Position numbers and translations under genes: made by a program. Under the pieces are notes generated by a model that saw only the letters and a list, made by a program, of their open reading frames with translations, was not told the DNA's origin and made no database searches. Below, one piece after another: positions 51,383 to 62,519 of a DNA stretch of 64,000 nt; within the stretch, counting starts at the first letter, position 1, and each line of letters begins with the position of its first letter. Source of the stretch: Ecdyonurus torrentis (lineage: Eukaryota; Arthropoda; Insecta; Ephemeroptera; Heptageniidae); assembly GCA_949318235.1 (NCBI GenBank), contig OX439132.1, forward strand, positions 1,084,909-1,148,908. Reading direction: 5' to 3'.

Positions 51383-52370
51383 ATGTTCAAACTTGTGGTA
51401 AGTCAATGACGTCACCGACCTTCAGTACCAATCCACTGATATCTCTCGTTGTATAACAGTGTACAATCTTATGTATATATTTGCAACATAGATAGGACTT
51501 ATATGTTATAAGTTTTGTTGTTATTTGCTTGAAGCTCGTGCTATGTCTCTGACGTCACGTGTATGTTTGTTGCAGGCCGTCCTCCCCATGCTCCTCGCCG
51601 CCGCCTCCGCTGGCGTGCTTGCCCCAGTGGCCGGACCCGTGGCTTATGCCGCTCAGGGTATCAACTACGGCTACGCCGCCGCTCCCCTGGCCTACGCCGG
51701 GCCTGCAGCCCTCAAGACCGTAGCTTACAACGCCGCCCCCATCGCCTATGCTCAGCCCGCTCTCCGCACCGTAGCTGTCGCCGCCGCTCCAGTCGCCGTC
51801 CCCGTCACCAAGACCGTGCACTACGCTAACACCCCCGTCGTCACCGGCTACACCTCTCAGATCCTCAAGCCCGCTTTCCCCGCCACTGGACTCGCTACTC
51901 CAGCTGAGATTGTTTCCAAGCAGGCAGTTCTTGCTCCCGCTCGCTCCGTGCAGACCATCATTCCTCAGGTCACTCAGGTCCAACCTGAGGTTCGTATCCA
52001 GAAGGTTGCTGTCGATGTTCCCGTACAACGTCCCGTCCCAGTCGAGACCGTTGTCAGAACCGTCGCTGCCCCAGCTCCAGTCGCTTATGCTGCTCCAGCC
52101 CTGAGCTACGCCGCCGCCCCTGCTGTGGCTTACAAGAGCTACGCCGCTGCCCCAGCCCTGAGCTACGCCGCCGCCCCTGCTGTTGCTTACAAGAGCTACG
52201 CCGCTGCCCCAGCCCTGAGCTACGCCGCTGCTCCCGCTTTGGCCTACAAGAGCTACGCTGCCGCCCCCGCTCTTAGCTATGCCGCCGCCCCCGCTTTGGC
52301 TTACAAGAGCTACGGTGCCGCCCCAGTTGCCTACGGCTACGGCGCTCCCCTCGTCAAGACTGTCTACTAA
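51383..52370 (+). CDS. CP2, AAPA-repeat cuticle-type secreted protein
   Basis: Exons are 51383-51397 (MFKLV) and 51576-52370, phase 0, giving 269 residues. The signal peptide is MFKLVAVLPMLLAAASAG. The central block TKTVHYANTPVVTGYTSQIL to RPVPVETVVRTVAAPAPV is identical or nearly so to CP3 and CP4. The C-terminal array is four rounds of a two-part unit (YAAAPALS then YAAAPAVAYKS), ending GYGAPLVKTVY. The 178-bp intron and 3' end are also nearly the same as in CP3 and CP4, showing recent duplication. Codons are GC-rich compared with the AT-rich surroundings, with C favoured at third positions. That is typical of highly expressed structural genes and also explains a long antisense ORF. Confidence 0.92.
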
Positions 52371-52413
52371 GCAATGCAAGACTGTATTTCTCTCTAGTGT
52401 GTTTGTCTGTCGA

Positions 52414-52419
52414 AATAAA
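52414..52419 (+). promoter_or_regulatory. CP2 polyadenylation signal
   Basis: AATAAA 44 bases after the stop, in the CP2-CP4 shared context TTATGATTGAATGTGAAG. Confidence 0.8.
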
Positions 52420-53395
52420 TTATGATTGAATGTGAAGCGTAATCTCTGCTCTTTTATTTACACTTTCAAGGGGGTTAATCAGCGTAGTGCGCTACCTAAA
52501 CTCACGCAGCGCAGTAGAAAGTAATGGAATCCACATTTTTTACCCTCAATACTATTATTTTTATTTAATTTATTTTATACTAAAAAAAAATATTATAACT
52601 TCAGTTTCTTTATTGATCATAATACCAATTGGTACATATTGATTGCAAAAATACTTGTACAGGAATACAATATATTTCATATTAGTTTTAGTCATCATAA
52701 TTCATATAATTAGGAATATATTTTTATAATATTTAATAAAATTTAAATTTTAAAGCTAAAAACATATTTCATTTATTTTTTAAGAAAATGTTTCACAGTT
52801 GAAATATAGTCATGCGATAATTTTTCATTTTATTTGTTTTATCAGATTTTTATTTATATTATTAATATACCTATTTATAGCATCTTTTTCTTTAGCATAT
52901 TATTTTATTTTTTAAATATATATAAAATAATACTTCTGTAAGTATTTATTAATTTAATGCATAAATAAATTTAAAAAATTTAAATTTATAACAGTTGATG
53001 AATTTAGATATTACAAATGCATTAAACACTGCATGAGCTCTATCGTAATAGGCAGTGATAGTAATAATAGTAATAATCATAATGGAAGTAAAAATTGAAG
53101 AACAAATTTCATTTTTTTTTTTTTTTTTTTTTGAGAAATGTTTTAATGACGCGCGAGCATAGTATGCCTATAGCGAATATACATGTACATACAAAGGACA
53201 TGAAATGCCAGATTTCTTCGAGACCTAAAATTACAAATAAATAAATTTATTGAAAGAACGAGAAATTTGACTTTGGTAAAAAAAAAATTTAAATTCCATC
53301 ATATTTGAAAAATATGAATGGAAAAGATAAGAAATAATTAGTTTTTGTACAAATATAATTATGTAAAAATGATGCATGTGCATAAATGAAACAAA

Positions 53396-53518
<123 letters not shown>

Positions 53519-53599
53519 TAAGTAAAAATAAAACTTTAGCTGTATATCTTTAAATATATTTAATTTTATATATCTAGTAAGTGGACCACTATGATTTTT

Positions 53600-53862
53600 C
53601 ATGAAAAACAACAATTTCAACATTTTCCACCTATTTGTCAACTATTTTCGTTTTTTTTTTTCATGATTTGTTGGAAACGTGTACATTTCTAAGGAAATTG
53701 ATATTTTTTAAATTAAAGTTTTTTTTTTGTTTCTTTCATGTGTTTTTAATTTTTTTTTTAATTTCCTTAGAAATGTATACGCATTTTCAACAAATCATGA
53801 AAAAAATATGAAAATAGTTGACAAATAGGTGAAAAATGTTGCCATAGTTGTTTTTCATGTAA
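53600..53862. mobile_element. Fold-back segment between CP2 and CP3
   Basis: TTTTTCATGAAAAACAACAA and CACCTATTTGTCAACTATTT on the left pair with AAATAGTTGACAAATAGGTG and GTTGTTTTTCATG on the right. ATTTCTAAGGAAATT pairs with AATTTCCTTAGAAAT nearer the centre. Confidence 0.7.
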
Positions 53863-54166
53863 TAGGTGAATATATTTGTATATTAAATAACATAATAATA
53901 ATTAATTTGAATAATTTTATAAGAATTAAAATAAAACTTATCATATCAATGTTTATGTATTTTTGAAAGGTGACAACCTATTCCCTTATGATAAAAATAA
54001 CATTAAGTTTTAAGTATTATATTGGCACAGTATAGAGGGTAAAACATTAAAGTTTCGTTACTTTTTCTCACGCTGCCTGTAATTAGCTAGCAAACTACTC
54101 TACTAATAAACTCCCTTGAAATTGTGTAAATAAAAGAGATAGGTTATGCTTCACATTCAATCATAA

Positions 54167-54172
54167 TTTATT
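54167..54172 (-). promoter_or_regulatory. CP3 polyadenylation signal
   Basis: AATAAA on the minus strand, 45 bases past the CP3 stop, in the shared CP context. Confidence 0.8.
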
Positions 54173-54216
54173 GAGACAGACAAACACACTAGAGAGAAGG
54201 CACAGTCTTGCATTGC

Positions 54217-55191
54217 TTAGTAGACAGTCTTGACGAGGGGAGCGCCGTAGCCGTAGGCAGCTGGGGCGGCAGCGTAGCTCTTGTAAGCCAGAGCGGGGGC
54301 AGCGGCGTAGCTCAGGGCGGGGGCAGCAGCGTAGCTCTTGTAAGCCACAGCGGGAGCAGCAGCGTAGCTGAGAGCGGGGGCAGCAGCGTAGTTGATAGCT
54401 GGAGCAGCGGCGTAGCTCAGGGCTGGGGCAGCGGCGTAGCTCTTGTAAGCCACAGCGGGGGTTGCGGCGTAGCTCAGGGCTGGAGCAGCATAAGCGACTG
54501 GAGCTGGGGCAGCGACAGTTCTGACAACGGTCTCGACTGGGACGGGACGTTGTACGGGGACATCGACAGCAACCTTCTGGATACGAACCTCAGGTTGGAC
54601 CTGGGTGACTTGAGGAATGATGGTCTGCACGGAGCGAGCGGGAGCAAGAACTGCCTGCTTGGAAACAATCTCAGCTGGAGTAGCGAGTCCAGTGGCGGGG
54701 AAAGCGGGCTTGAGGATCTGAGAGGTGTAGCCGGTGACGACGGGGGTGTTAGCGTAGTGCACGGTCTTGGTGACGGGGACGGCGACTGGGGCGGGTGCAA
54801 CAGCTACGGTGCGGAGAGCGGGCTGAGCATAGGCGATGGGGGCGGCGTTGTAAGCCACGGTCTTGAGGGCTGCAGGCCCGGCGTAGGCCAGGGGAGCGGC
54901 GGCGTAGCCGTAGTTGATACCCTGAGCGGCATAAGCCACGGGTCCGGCCACTGGGGCAAGCACGCCAGCGGAGGCGGCGGCGAGGAGCATGGGGAGGACG
55001 GCCTGCAACAAACATACACGTGACGTCAGAGACATAGCACGAGCTTCAAGCAAATAACAACAAAACTTATAACATACAAGTCCTATGTTGCAAATATATA
55101 CATAACATTGTACACTGTTATACAACGAGAGATATCAGTGGATTGGTACTGAAGGTCGGTGACGCCATTGACTTACCACAAGTTTGAACAT
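54217..55191 (-). CDS. CP3, AAPA-repeat cuticle-type secreted protein (inverted copy)
   Basis: Exons on the minus strand are 55191-55177 (MFKLV) and 55002-54217, phase 0, giving 266 residues. The signal peptide and central block match CP2 and CP4. The C-terminal array has an extra INYAAAPALS segment, as in CP4, before the KSYAAAPALS units, and ends GYGAPLVKTVY. Its intron matches that of CP4 more closely than that of CP2 (both have CATAGGACTTGTATG where CP2 has CATAGATAGGACTTATATG). It is tail-to-tail with CP2 and head-to-head with CP4, so one duplication step involved an inversion. No disabling change is seen. Confidence 0.92.
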
Positions 55192-55254
55192 GATTGTGAT
55201 GTCTGTGAAGCGGTTGCTGCTGCGAAGACTGGGTTCGAAACACTTGTCCACGAC

Positions 55255-55302
55255 TTTTATATCCCTCGAGCTCGCGGTGTGGTGTCTCCTCCCGCTCTCC
55301 TC
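55255..55302 (-). promoter_or_regulatory. CP3 promoter: purine motif and TATA box
   Basis: On the minus strand, GAGGAGAGCGGGAGGAG (55302-55286) lies 24 bases upstream of TATAAAA (55261-55255). The spacing is 14 bases longer than in CP2. Confidence 0.75.
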
Positions 55303-55673
55303 CGCCACACACAGCATGCTATGGGTGTGTCGGGCTTGCTGACTATACAAAACAGGAACTGTCAGGAACTAACAGGAACTTATGTACAAAGAACAAGGCT
55401 ATTTTTTTCGACGTCAATTATATTTATTTTTTTAATATATATATTTCTTTATACTTATTGTTAATTAAATTATGTATACTTATTTTCATGACTTAATGAT
55501 TTTACACATATACAGCAATAGTAAAAGAAAATGCTCTTTTCTCACATTCATTATTACTATTAATTTAATAAATCAAGCTTCTTTATTTTCTTCTTAATCC
55601 TTTTTAATGGTTGTTGGTGACTGCAGCTAACTTAATGCAAAGTAAAAGTGGGGTGTACAGTGATCGCTTATAT

Positions 55674-55843
55674 GCGTTTACTCAAAATGCGGAAAAGGAA
55701 GTGCCGGAAGAGGAAACCACGTGATGGTAAAAGTGGGAGGTAGCTCAGGCCTAGCTTGCTGCTGGCACCAACTTTTGTTCCACTTTTACCGTCACGTGGT
55801 TTCCTTTTCCAACACTTCCTTTTCCGTTTTTTAGAGTAAACAT
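55674..55843. mobile_element. Fold-back element
   Basis: GGAAAAGGAAGTGCCGGAAG and GAAACCACGTGATGGTAAAA pair with TTTTACCGTCACGTGGTTTC and CTTCCTTTTCC on the right. About 60 bases form the loop. Confidence 0.75.
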
Positions 55844-56110
55844 ACGCACTTAGTATGCCTTTGCATCAAATTTTGAATTCAATTTTTTCTCTTTTTAAAA
55901 CTAATAACAGAACGTTTCAAGTTAACATTTTCTCTATTTGTATAAAATGTAAAAAATAATAATAATAATAAAGATTTGGGTGAAGAGAGAGAGAGAGAGA
56001 ATTACACTGAAGATATACATAAATAGATAGATGTATACACAGGACCGCGATATTATGTTTTACCATTCAAAAACAAAGACTCGCCCTAAATTTGCAATGT
56101 TATTAATGCA

Positions 56111-56209
56111 GTTCGGAACCCCTGTTCTCTTTTGCCAAAAAATGCGCATTCCATTGGTTTGACCATTGCTGATCGTCATTTTAGGGACAAAGAACAGGGT
56201 TTACGAACA
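56111..56209. mobile_element. Family B element
   Basis: GTTCGGAACCCCTGTTCTCT and AGAACAGGGTTTACGAAC are the inverted ends of this 99-bp copy. Confidence 0.75.
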
Positions 56210-56487
56210 GCATTATTCTTATGGTAAAAATACGCGCTGGATTTAAATGGTTAAATATATTAGCACCATCCTGTGCACATATACTTCCTATGTATACAGT
56301 GCTATGTAACAGCTAAGATTACTTCTCTTTCTTATTAAGAGATGTAAATAATGAAACTTTGTTAGACAATTTACTTAAAACAAAAATCTTATTCAAAAAG
56401 AATTATTGGATCTTCTTTTGATAATAAATAGTATAGGATTTGATGTATGCTTTCACGGTTCGATATATGTGGTGCATTGCTAGTCTC

Positions 56488-56676
56488 TAGTCTGTAAGAC
56501 TGTAGCGGGATAACCGTGGCGGGTGTTGTTCTTCTTCTTGTCTTCACGGCGTTTCACGTCCGACGTTGGGCGCATCTTCAAACACCTGAAGATGTGCCCA
56601 ACGTCGGACGTAAAACGTCGTGAAGACAAGAAGAACAACACCCGCCACGGTTATCCCGCTAGAGTCTCACAGACTA
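56488..56676. mobile_element. Near-perfect fold-back element
   Basis: TAGTCTGT ends, then arms with GCGGGATAACCGTGGCGGGT and CTTCTTGTCTTCACG that match the complement almost base for base, around a loop of about 20 bases (near CAAACACCTG). Confidence 0.85.
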
Positions 56677-56911
56677 ATATTAGGATGATATTTAAGTTTT
56701 TATGTGCAACTCCAACTGCAAGCTTATTTTAGTAATATAGATGGTTTTTATAGCCTAACCCAGTGATAGACCTCCACAACTTTCTATCCTGACATATTGT
56801 TGGCTTACCCCGAAAGGGACTATATAGCGTCATGATATATGTATGTATGTAGTAATATAGTATATTTAACTGAATTTCGATTAAAGTGACAGTAATACAT
56901 GCTTTTGCTTA

Positions 56912-56916
<5 letters not shown>

Positions 56917-56951
<35 letters not shown>

Positions 56952-56967
56952 TCTCTCTCTTTCTCTC
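56917..56967. repeat. (CT)n microsatellite
   Basis: Nearly perfect CT run with two interruptions. Confidence 0.95.
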
Positions 56968-57556
56968 TATATATATATAATATTTTTTTGATTGAATTAA
57001 GCGTTGTTGTGTTAATGTATTTATTACTTTTCCTTTTATTGTTACAATTATTAATTTGAAGTTTGACAAAGCCAATTCATGTTGTAGCAGTGAACAATGT
57101 ACGAAGTCACTATGAACAGCCTGGGCCAATAACAAAAATTAAGTGTGTGGTTTTAATGATGATCGAATTTATGTGCAATATTCATGTTGTTTGAAATTTG
57201 AAGTTCAGAAGTCAAAATGTATATGGCGAAAAACAAATTGTAAAACTAATAAAAATCTAAAAAAAAAAAAAAAAAAAGCTTTTTGTTGATTCTTTGGATT
57301 TTTTTTATATTTTTTTTTACATAAATTGTTTTATTTTTTATTATCCCCTTTAATAAATTAAAAAATATATATATATATATATTTAATATAAGAATATTAA
57401 ATTTAAGGGGTAAAATGGAAGTACTCTGACAAGCGAAAAGAAACTCATAATTCGTAATTGTTAATTATCCAAAACAAAAGACATACATCTCAATTACATT
57501 GGAATTACTCCTTCTGAAAAAAAAAAACAGATTTAAAGAGTATATTAAATACTGAC

Positions 57557-57695
57557 TATTGTGCCAAATTAGTGTATTCGGTATATTTTATTTAAACCCT
57601 TTACACCCTTTAAACCGAAAATCTTTATGTTTTTCGGTTTAAAGGGTTTAAATAAAATATACCAAATATACTAAATATACAAATTTGGCACAATA
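57557..57695. mobile_element. Short fold-back element
   Basis: TATTGTGCCAAATT and AATTTGGCACAATA are the ends. The inner AAACCCTTTAAACCGAAAA-like arms meet at a very short loop. Confidence 0.78.
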
Positions 57696-57756
57696 TTAAA
57701 TCGTTTAAACCTTTTTTTAGCAGGAACAAAGCTACATAAAATATTTACTTATGCAC

Positions 57757-57962
57757 AGATAAAAATAACTACGTAATAATTATGCTAGCTCATTTTTAGC
57801 ACAAATTGTTCAATACAGCATAATTTATGCTATACTGCAAAATAAATATGTTAATAAACATTATATTGTACAGCATAATTCATTATGTTGCTCCAATTTA
57901 GCATTAATTATGCTATAATGGCATAAATGCAGCATAAATTACGAAATTTATTCTTTCTGTGT
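57757..57962 (+). mobile_element. Family F element (intact reference copy)
   Basis: CACAGATAAAAATAACTACG to TTTATTCTTTCTGTGTG, with CACAGA and TCTGTG inverted ends. It retains the TTGTTCAATACAGC junction that is split in the 8645-9385 copy. Confidence 0.75.
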
Positions 57963-58171
57963 GCTAGAGTAATATTCGTTAAAGTTATGGCACATAAACA
58001 AATAATTTTGCAGAGCTTGTTCAATGATAAGTTTGCAGATAGCATATAATTAACTGAGTCTTTTAACATTGTTCGATTGTTGTACTTCCTGGATAGCTAC
58101 ATACTTCACCTGTATTAACTGCTTTCCAAATTTAACCTCAAAATTACATTGTGTCCATACCACGTGTGGTG

Positions 58172-58205
58172 GAGGAGAGCGGGAGGAGACTGGAGGGGTA
58201 TAAAA
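58172..58205 (+). promoter_or_regulatory. CP4 promoter: purine motif and TATA box
   Basis: GAGGAGAGCGGGAGGAG at 58172-58188, then TATAAAA at 58199-58205, with the same spacing as CP2. Confidence 0.75.
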
Positions 58206-58268
58206 GTCGTGCACAAATGTTTCGAACCCAGTCTTCTCAGCAGCAACCGCTTCACAGACATCACAATC

Positions 58269-59243
58269 ATGTTCAAACTTGTGGTAAGCCAATGACGTCA
58301 CCGACCTTCAGTACCAATCCACTGATATCTCTCGTTGTATAACAGTGTACAATGTTATGTATATATTTGCAACATAGGACTTGTATGTTATAAGTTTTGT
58401 TGTTATTTGCTTGAAGCTCGTGCTATGTCTCTGACGTCACGTGTATGTTTGTTGCAGGCCGTCCTCCCCATGCTCCTCGCCGCCGCCTCCGCTGGCGTGC
58501 TTGCCCCAGTGGCCGGACCCGTGGCTTATGCCGCTCAGGGTATCAACTACGGCTACGCCGCCGCTCCCCTGGCCTACGCCGGGCCTGCAGCCCTCAAGAC
58601 CGTAGCTTACAACGCCGCCCCCATCGCCTATGCTCAGCCCGCTCTCCGCACCGTAGCTGTCGCCGCCGCTCCAGTCGCCGTCCCCGTCACCAAGACCGTG
58701 CACTACGCTAACACCCCCGTCGTCACCGGCTACACCTCTCAGATCCTCAAGCCCGCTTTCCCCGCCACTGGACTCGCTACTCCAGCTGAGATTGTTTCCA
58801 AGCAGGCAGTTCTTGCTCCCGCTCGCTCCGTGCAGACCATCATTCCTCAGGTCACTCAGGTCCAACCTGAGGTTCGTATCCAGAAGGTTGCTGTCGATGT
58901 CCCCGTACAACGTCCCGTCCCAGTCGAGACCGTTGTCAGAACCGTCGCTGCCCCAGCTCCAGTCGCTTATGCTGCTCCAGCTCTGAGCTACGCCGCCGCC
59001 CCCGCTGTTGCTTACAAGAGCTACGCCGCTGCCCCAGCCCTGAGCTACGCCGCTGCCCCAGCTATCAACTACGCCGCTACCCCCGCTCTGAGCTACGCCG
59101 CTGCCCCTGCTTTGGCTTACAAGAGCTACGCTGCCGCCCCCGCTCTTAGCTACGCCGCTGCCCCCGCTTTGGCTTACAAGAGCTACGCTGCCGCCCCAGC
59201 TGCCTACGGCTACAGCGCTCCCCTAGTCAAGACTGTCTACTAA
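58269..59243 (+). CDS. CP4, AAPA-repeat cuticle-type secreted protein
   Basis: Exons are 58269-58283 (MFKLV) and 58458-59243, phase 0, giving 266 residues, the same length as CP3. The signal peptide MFKLVAVLPMLLAAASAG and the central TKTVHYANTPVVTGYTSQIL block match CP2 and CP3. The C-terminal array follows the CP3 order (with INYAATPALS) and ends GYSAPLVKTVY, a serine where the others have glycine. The N-terminal half (VAVAAAPVAV) follows CP2, whereas CP3 has VAVAPAPVAV. The mosaic suggests gene conversion. Probably a secreted exoskeletal structural protein, with no chitin-binding consensus visible. Confidence 0.92.
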
Positions 59244-59287
59244 GCAATGCAAGACTGTACCTTCTCTCTAGTGTGTTTGTCTGTCTC

Positions 59288-59293
59288 AATAAA
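59288..59293 (+). promoter_or_regulatory. CP4 polyadenylation signal
   Basis: AATAAA 45 bases after the stop, in the shared CP context. Confidence 0.8.
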
Positions 59294-60053
59294 TTATGAT
59301 TGAATGTGAAGCATAATCTCTTCTCTTTTATTTACAATTTCAATTGACTCAATCAACGTTAGGTTGCTTACCAAAATCTTTGACATCGCAGGAGAAAACA
59401 GAGCACCCTTAAATTGCTATCCTTAAGCATAAATAAAACCATTTTTTAACCTTTTATTTTTATTATTTTTTAGAAAAATTGCACAAACTATTGAAACTTA
59501 GAAAAAATATTTACTTCTCTTTTTTTTTATACAAATAAAACATTAATAATAACTGATCAATGACGCAAAAATCAATATTCTTTCATTACCGACTCCTAAC
59601 TAATGATAAAGTTTTAAAGACATTGGATCTATAGGAACAATTATAAAAATAAGAAATTTTAAATAATTTAAATAAACCATCAAGAATGAAATAAATTACG
59701 TAATTTATGCTATATTTATGTCATATATATGGCAATAAGGTGTATATTTTAATTACAGAAATACACTAAAAGTATTACATTATGTGAAGTGCATGCGAGG
59801 GATACAAGAAGAGAACGGCCTTGTAGTCTGTTCAAGCAGGCAGGCAAGTTAAGTATAGCCATGTATCCACCTTAACTATAAGTATAATAAAGTAAGTGAG
59901 TGATTTGAGGCGTGTAAACTATCTATATAGCGGCGGGCGGAGGCTCCTCCAAGGACCTTGATCGATCTCTTTCTATATACATTGACGTAACATCAATGCA
60001 AAATTTCAACTATATTTAGCAGACACTGTACTGCTTTATCTTAGGGAAATATC

Positions 60054-60369
60054 TATAGGATGTGTACGCATGACGTCATTCTGAGTGCTTTTTTGATGCT
60101 CTTCTTGAGCAATGAATAACATTGCTCAGCATAGGACAAACGTAGTTTTTGGCTATTTTCTTTGGAAAATTAGCTATATATTTTTTGGTCATTATTATTT
60201 TTCTTGCATAATTGAGGTACTAATTCAACCCCCGTTAACAACATCAATGCTCTCAAAAAAATTGCGAAGTATTTTTAAACTGGCAAAATGTGCCATTTAC
60301 CTATACCAGCCCATGTTATTTAATACTCACTTATGACGTTGACTTTAACATGTATGAAACCACCCTATA
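60054..60369 (+). mobile_element. Family A element
   Basis: TATAGGATGTGTACGCATGA start, CACCCTATA end, and GAGCAATGAATAACATTGC inside. Confidence 0.8.
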
Positions 60370-60389
60370 TAATATATTGCATTGATATA

Positions 60390-60650
60390 CACGGAAATAC
60401 TAAATTACGTAATTTATACACACGGGAGGAATAATTTACGTAATTTATGCTGCATTTATGTCATTATATATAGCATAAATTCTACTAATTTGGAATAACA
60501 TTAATAATTTTGCTGTGCAATACAATATTTATGCTATACAATACAGCATAATTATTATGCATTAATAGCTTAAATTTTGGCATATTGAACAATTTGTGCT
60601 AAAAATGAGCTAGCATAAATATTACGTAGTTATTTTGGACAAAAATTACT
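60390..60650 (-). mobile_element. Family F element
   Basis: ACACGGAAATACTAAATTAC at the left and AGCTAGCATAAATATTACG at the right. The left end appears duplicated (AATTACGTAATTTAT twice). Confidence 0.65.
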
Positions 60651-61276
60651 TATTTTTGTACGTACATTTCTGTCATTTTCGGGTAAATATTTGTTAAATG
60701 GACCACTTCAATGAATGAAAATGAACTATTTAAATTATTTTTATCATTTTTAATGCTTTTCATTGCTCTAAAAATGATGCATTACTTTAGTTACGAATAC
60801 TATCTTATTTAACTAACTTATACTAACACTACTATACTAATACTATACTAATACTATACTTATACTTATATTAATACTTATAATAATACTAACTTATTAA
60901 GTGTTATGGTGCTTAAGTGCTTATGCTACATAGAATAATAGTTAAGATAATGTTATTACAAAAAAATATATATAGTTCTTAACAATATAACAATTATTCA
61001 ATCGGGCATGAATAAACTTGATTTATTTTTAACGTGTGCTTTTGTCATATATTCTCATATAAGTCAAAGAAGTAATTTTAAACATTTAGCAGCATCTGTA
61101 CAAACAATTAATGTGAATAAAATTTTAGTGAATTCCTTTTAATTTCCAAAAAAAAAGAAAAAAAATCTAGCGTAATAAATCAAACATATAATTGTAATAT
61201 AAAACATTTTCGCCATTAGAAGTCTAGTTTTTTTTCATATTTGTTTAATTGTATTATTTATTTGTTTAATTGTATT

Positions 61277-61418
<142 letters not shown>

Positions 61419-62010
61419 TGTTGTCATCCAAAATCAGGCTTGCGCCCAATGCAGTACATTGGCGGTACACATAGTATTATACAAAAAAAAATCATAATAC
61501 TTATAGTCTATAACATTAAATTTTAAGAGTAAAAATACATTTATTAGGTTATTTAATATTATAAACGTCAATGCTATACATATTAAACATTTATTTTCAA
61601 TATGGACATTTTTTTAACTATCTCAAGTGTTCTATGAAGATGATAAACTCAAGGATGATTTTGATTTAACGAAAAAAAATATGATAGAATGAGTTGAGTA
61701 ACATCAATTCTTTAAAATTTATTTATGACTATCGTAATTTTGTAAATGCAACATTCAGCATATTTGTGCCATTCCGCAAAACAGCAAGATTTATATTATT
61801 ATGTATAGCTTTTATTTTATCTTTGTTCATAAAAAAAAAGAGAAACTAAAACTATAAAAGTAAAAAGATGCAAAAATATTTCTGTAGTGATGTTTGAAGT
61901 GGTCTGAATTGCAGATCTCAAATTTACCGTTTATTTACTTTTTGTGTCTGTTTACAATTTATTGTCATATAATAATATGGGAAAAAAATAATAATAATAA
62001 AGTGCAAGCC

Positions 62011-62052
<42 letters not shown>

Positions 62053-62305
62053 AAACTTAAAAAAAAAAATCAAAATACGTGCAGTGATCAAAAACTTAAA
62101 TAATACAACAAAAAAAAGCCAAATTTTACACAATGTTCAAACTTGCATACGGAATTGCGAAACTTTTATCTTAACATTTTTTTAAACAAGATTTTATTAT
62201 AATTTTTTTTATGTATATAAAATGTAGGAAGACAGAATCTGTCTCTACAGTTTGGTGTTCCTGCTCTCCTCCCGGCCACCACACCCACCAAGCCTCTTGT
62301 GTGGT

Positions 62306-62354
62306 GAGGAGAGCGGGAGGAGCACCACAACACGCGGGCTCTCCAGGTATAAAA
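62306..62354 (+). promoter_or_regulatory. CP5 promoter: purine motif and TATA box
   Basis: GAGGAGAGCGGGAGGAG at 62306-62322, 25 bases before TATAAAA at 62348-62354 (CP3-like spacing). A partial inverted copy of the motif (GCTCTCCTCCCGG) lies at 62263-62275. Confidence 0.75.
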
Positions 62355-62414
62355 GTCGAGGAACACAAGATCGAACCCAGTCTCAAGAGCAACCGCTACA
62401 CAGACAGCTTAATC

Positions 62415-62429
62415 ATGTTCAAACTCGTG
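62415..62429 (+). CDS. CP5, first coding exon of a further CP gene (partial)
   Basis: ATG and four more codons (MFKLV) followed by GTAAGT, in the same position relative to the TATA box and 5' UTR (CCGCTACACAGACA) as in CP2-CP4. No second exon of the CP type occurs before the window ends. The intron therefore exceeds 1.5 kb, against under 200 bp in CP2-CP4, and the body must lie beyond 64000 if the gene is intact. CP5 could instead be a stranded first exon. Confidence 0.7.
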
Positions 62430-62519
62430 GTAAGTCTGCACTAAAATATCTTCAATATCTTACCAACAAACTGTCTTTTCAAATTTAAGCTTTTTTTTAA
62501 ATTGTTGCTTATATTCGAG

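Larger units (their letters stand above)
55320..58150. other. Intergenic region between divergent CP3 and CP4
   Basis: Contains fold-backs at 55674-55843, 56488-56676 and 57557-57695, a family B copy, a (CT)n run (56917-56967), a diverged retroelement tail (57058-57130) and a family F copy. No gene seen. Confidence 0.65.
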
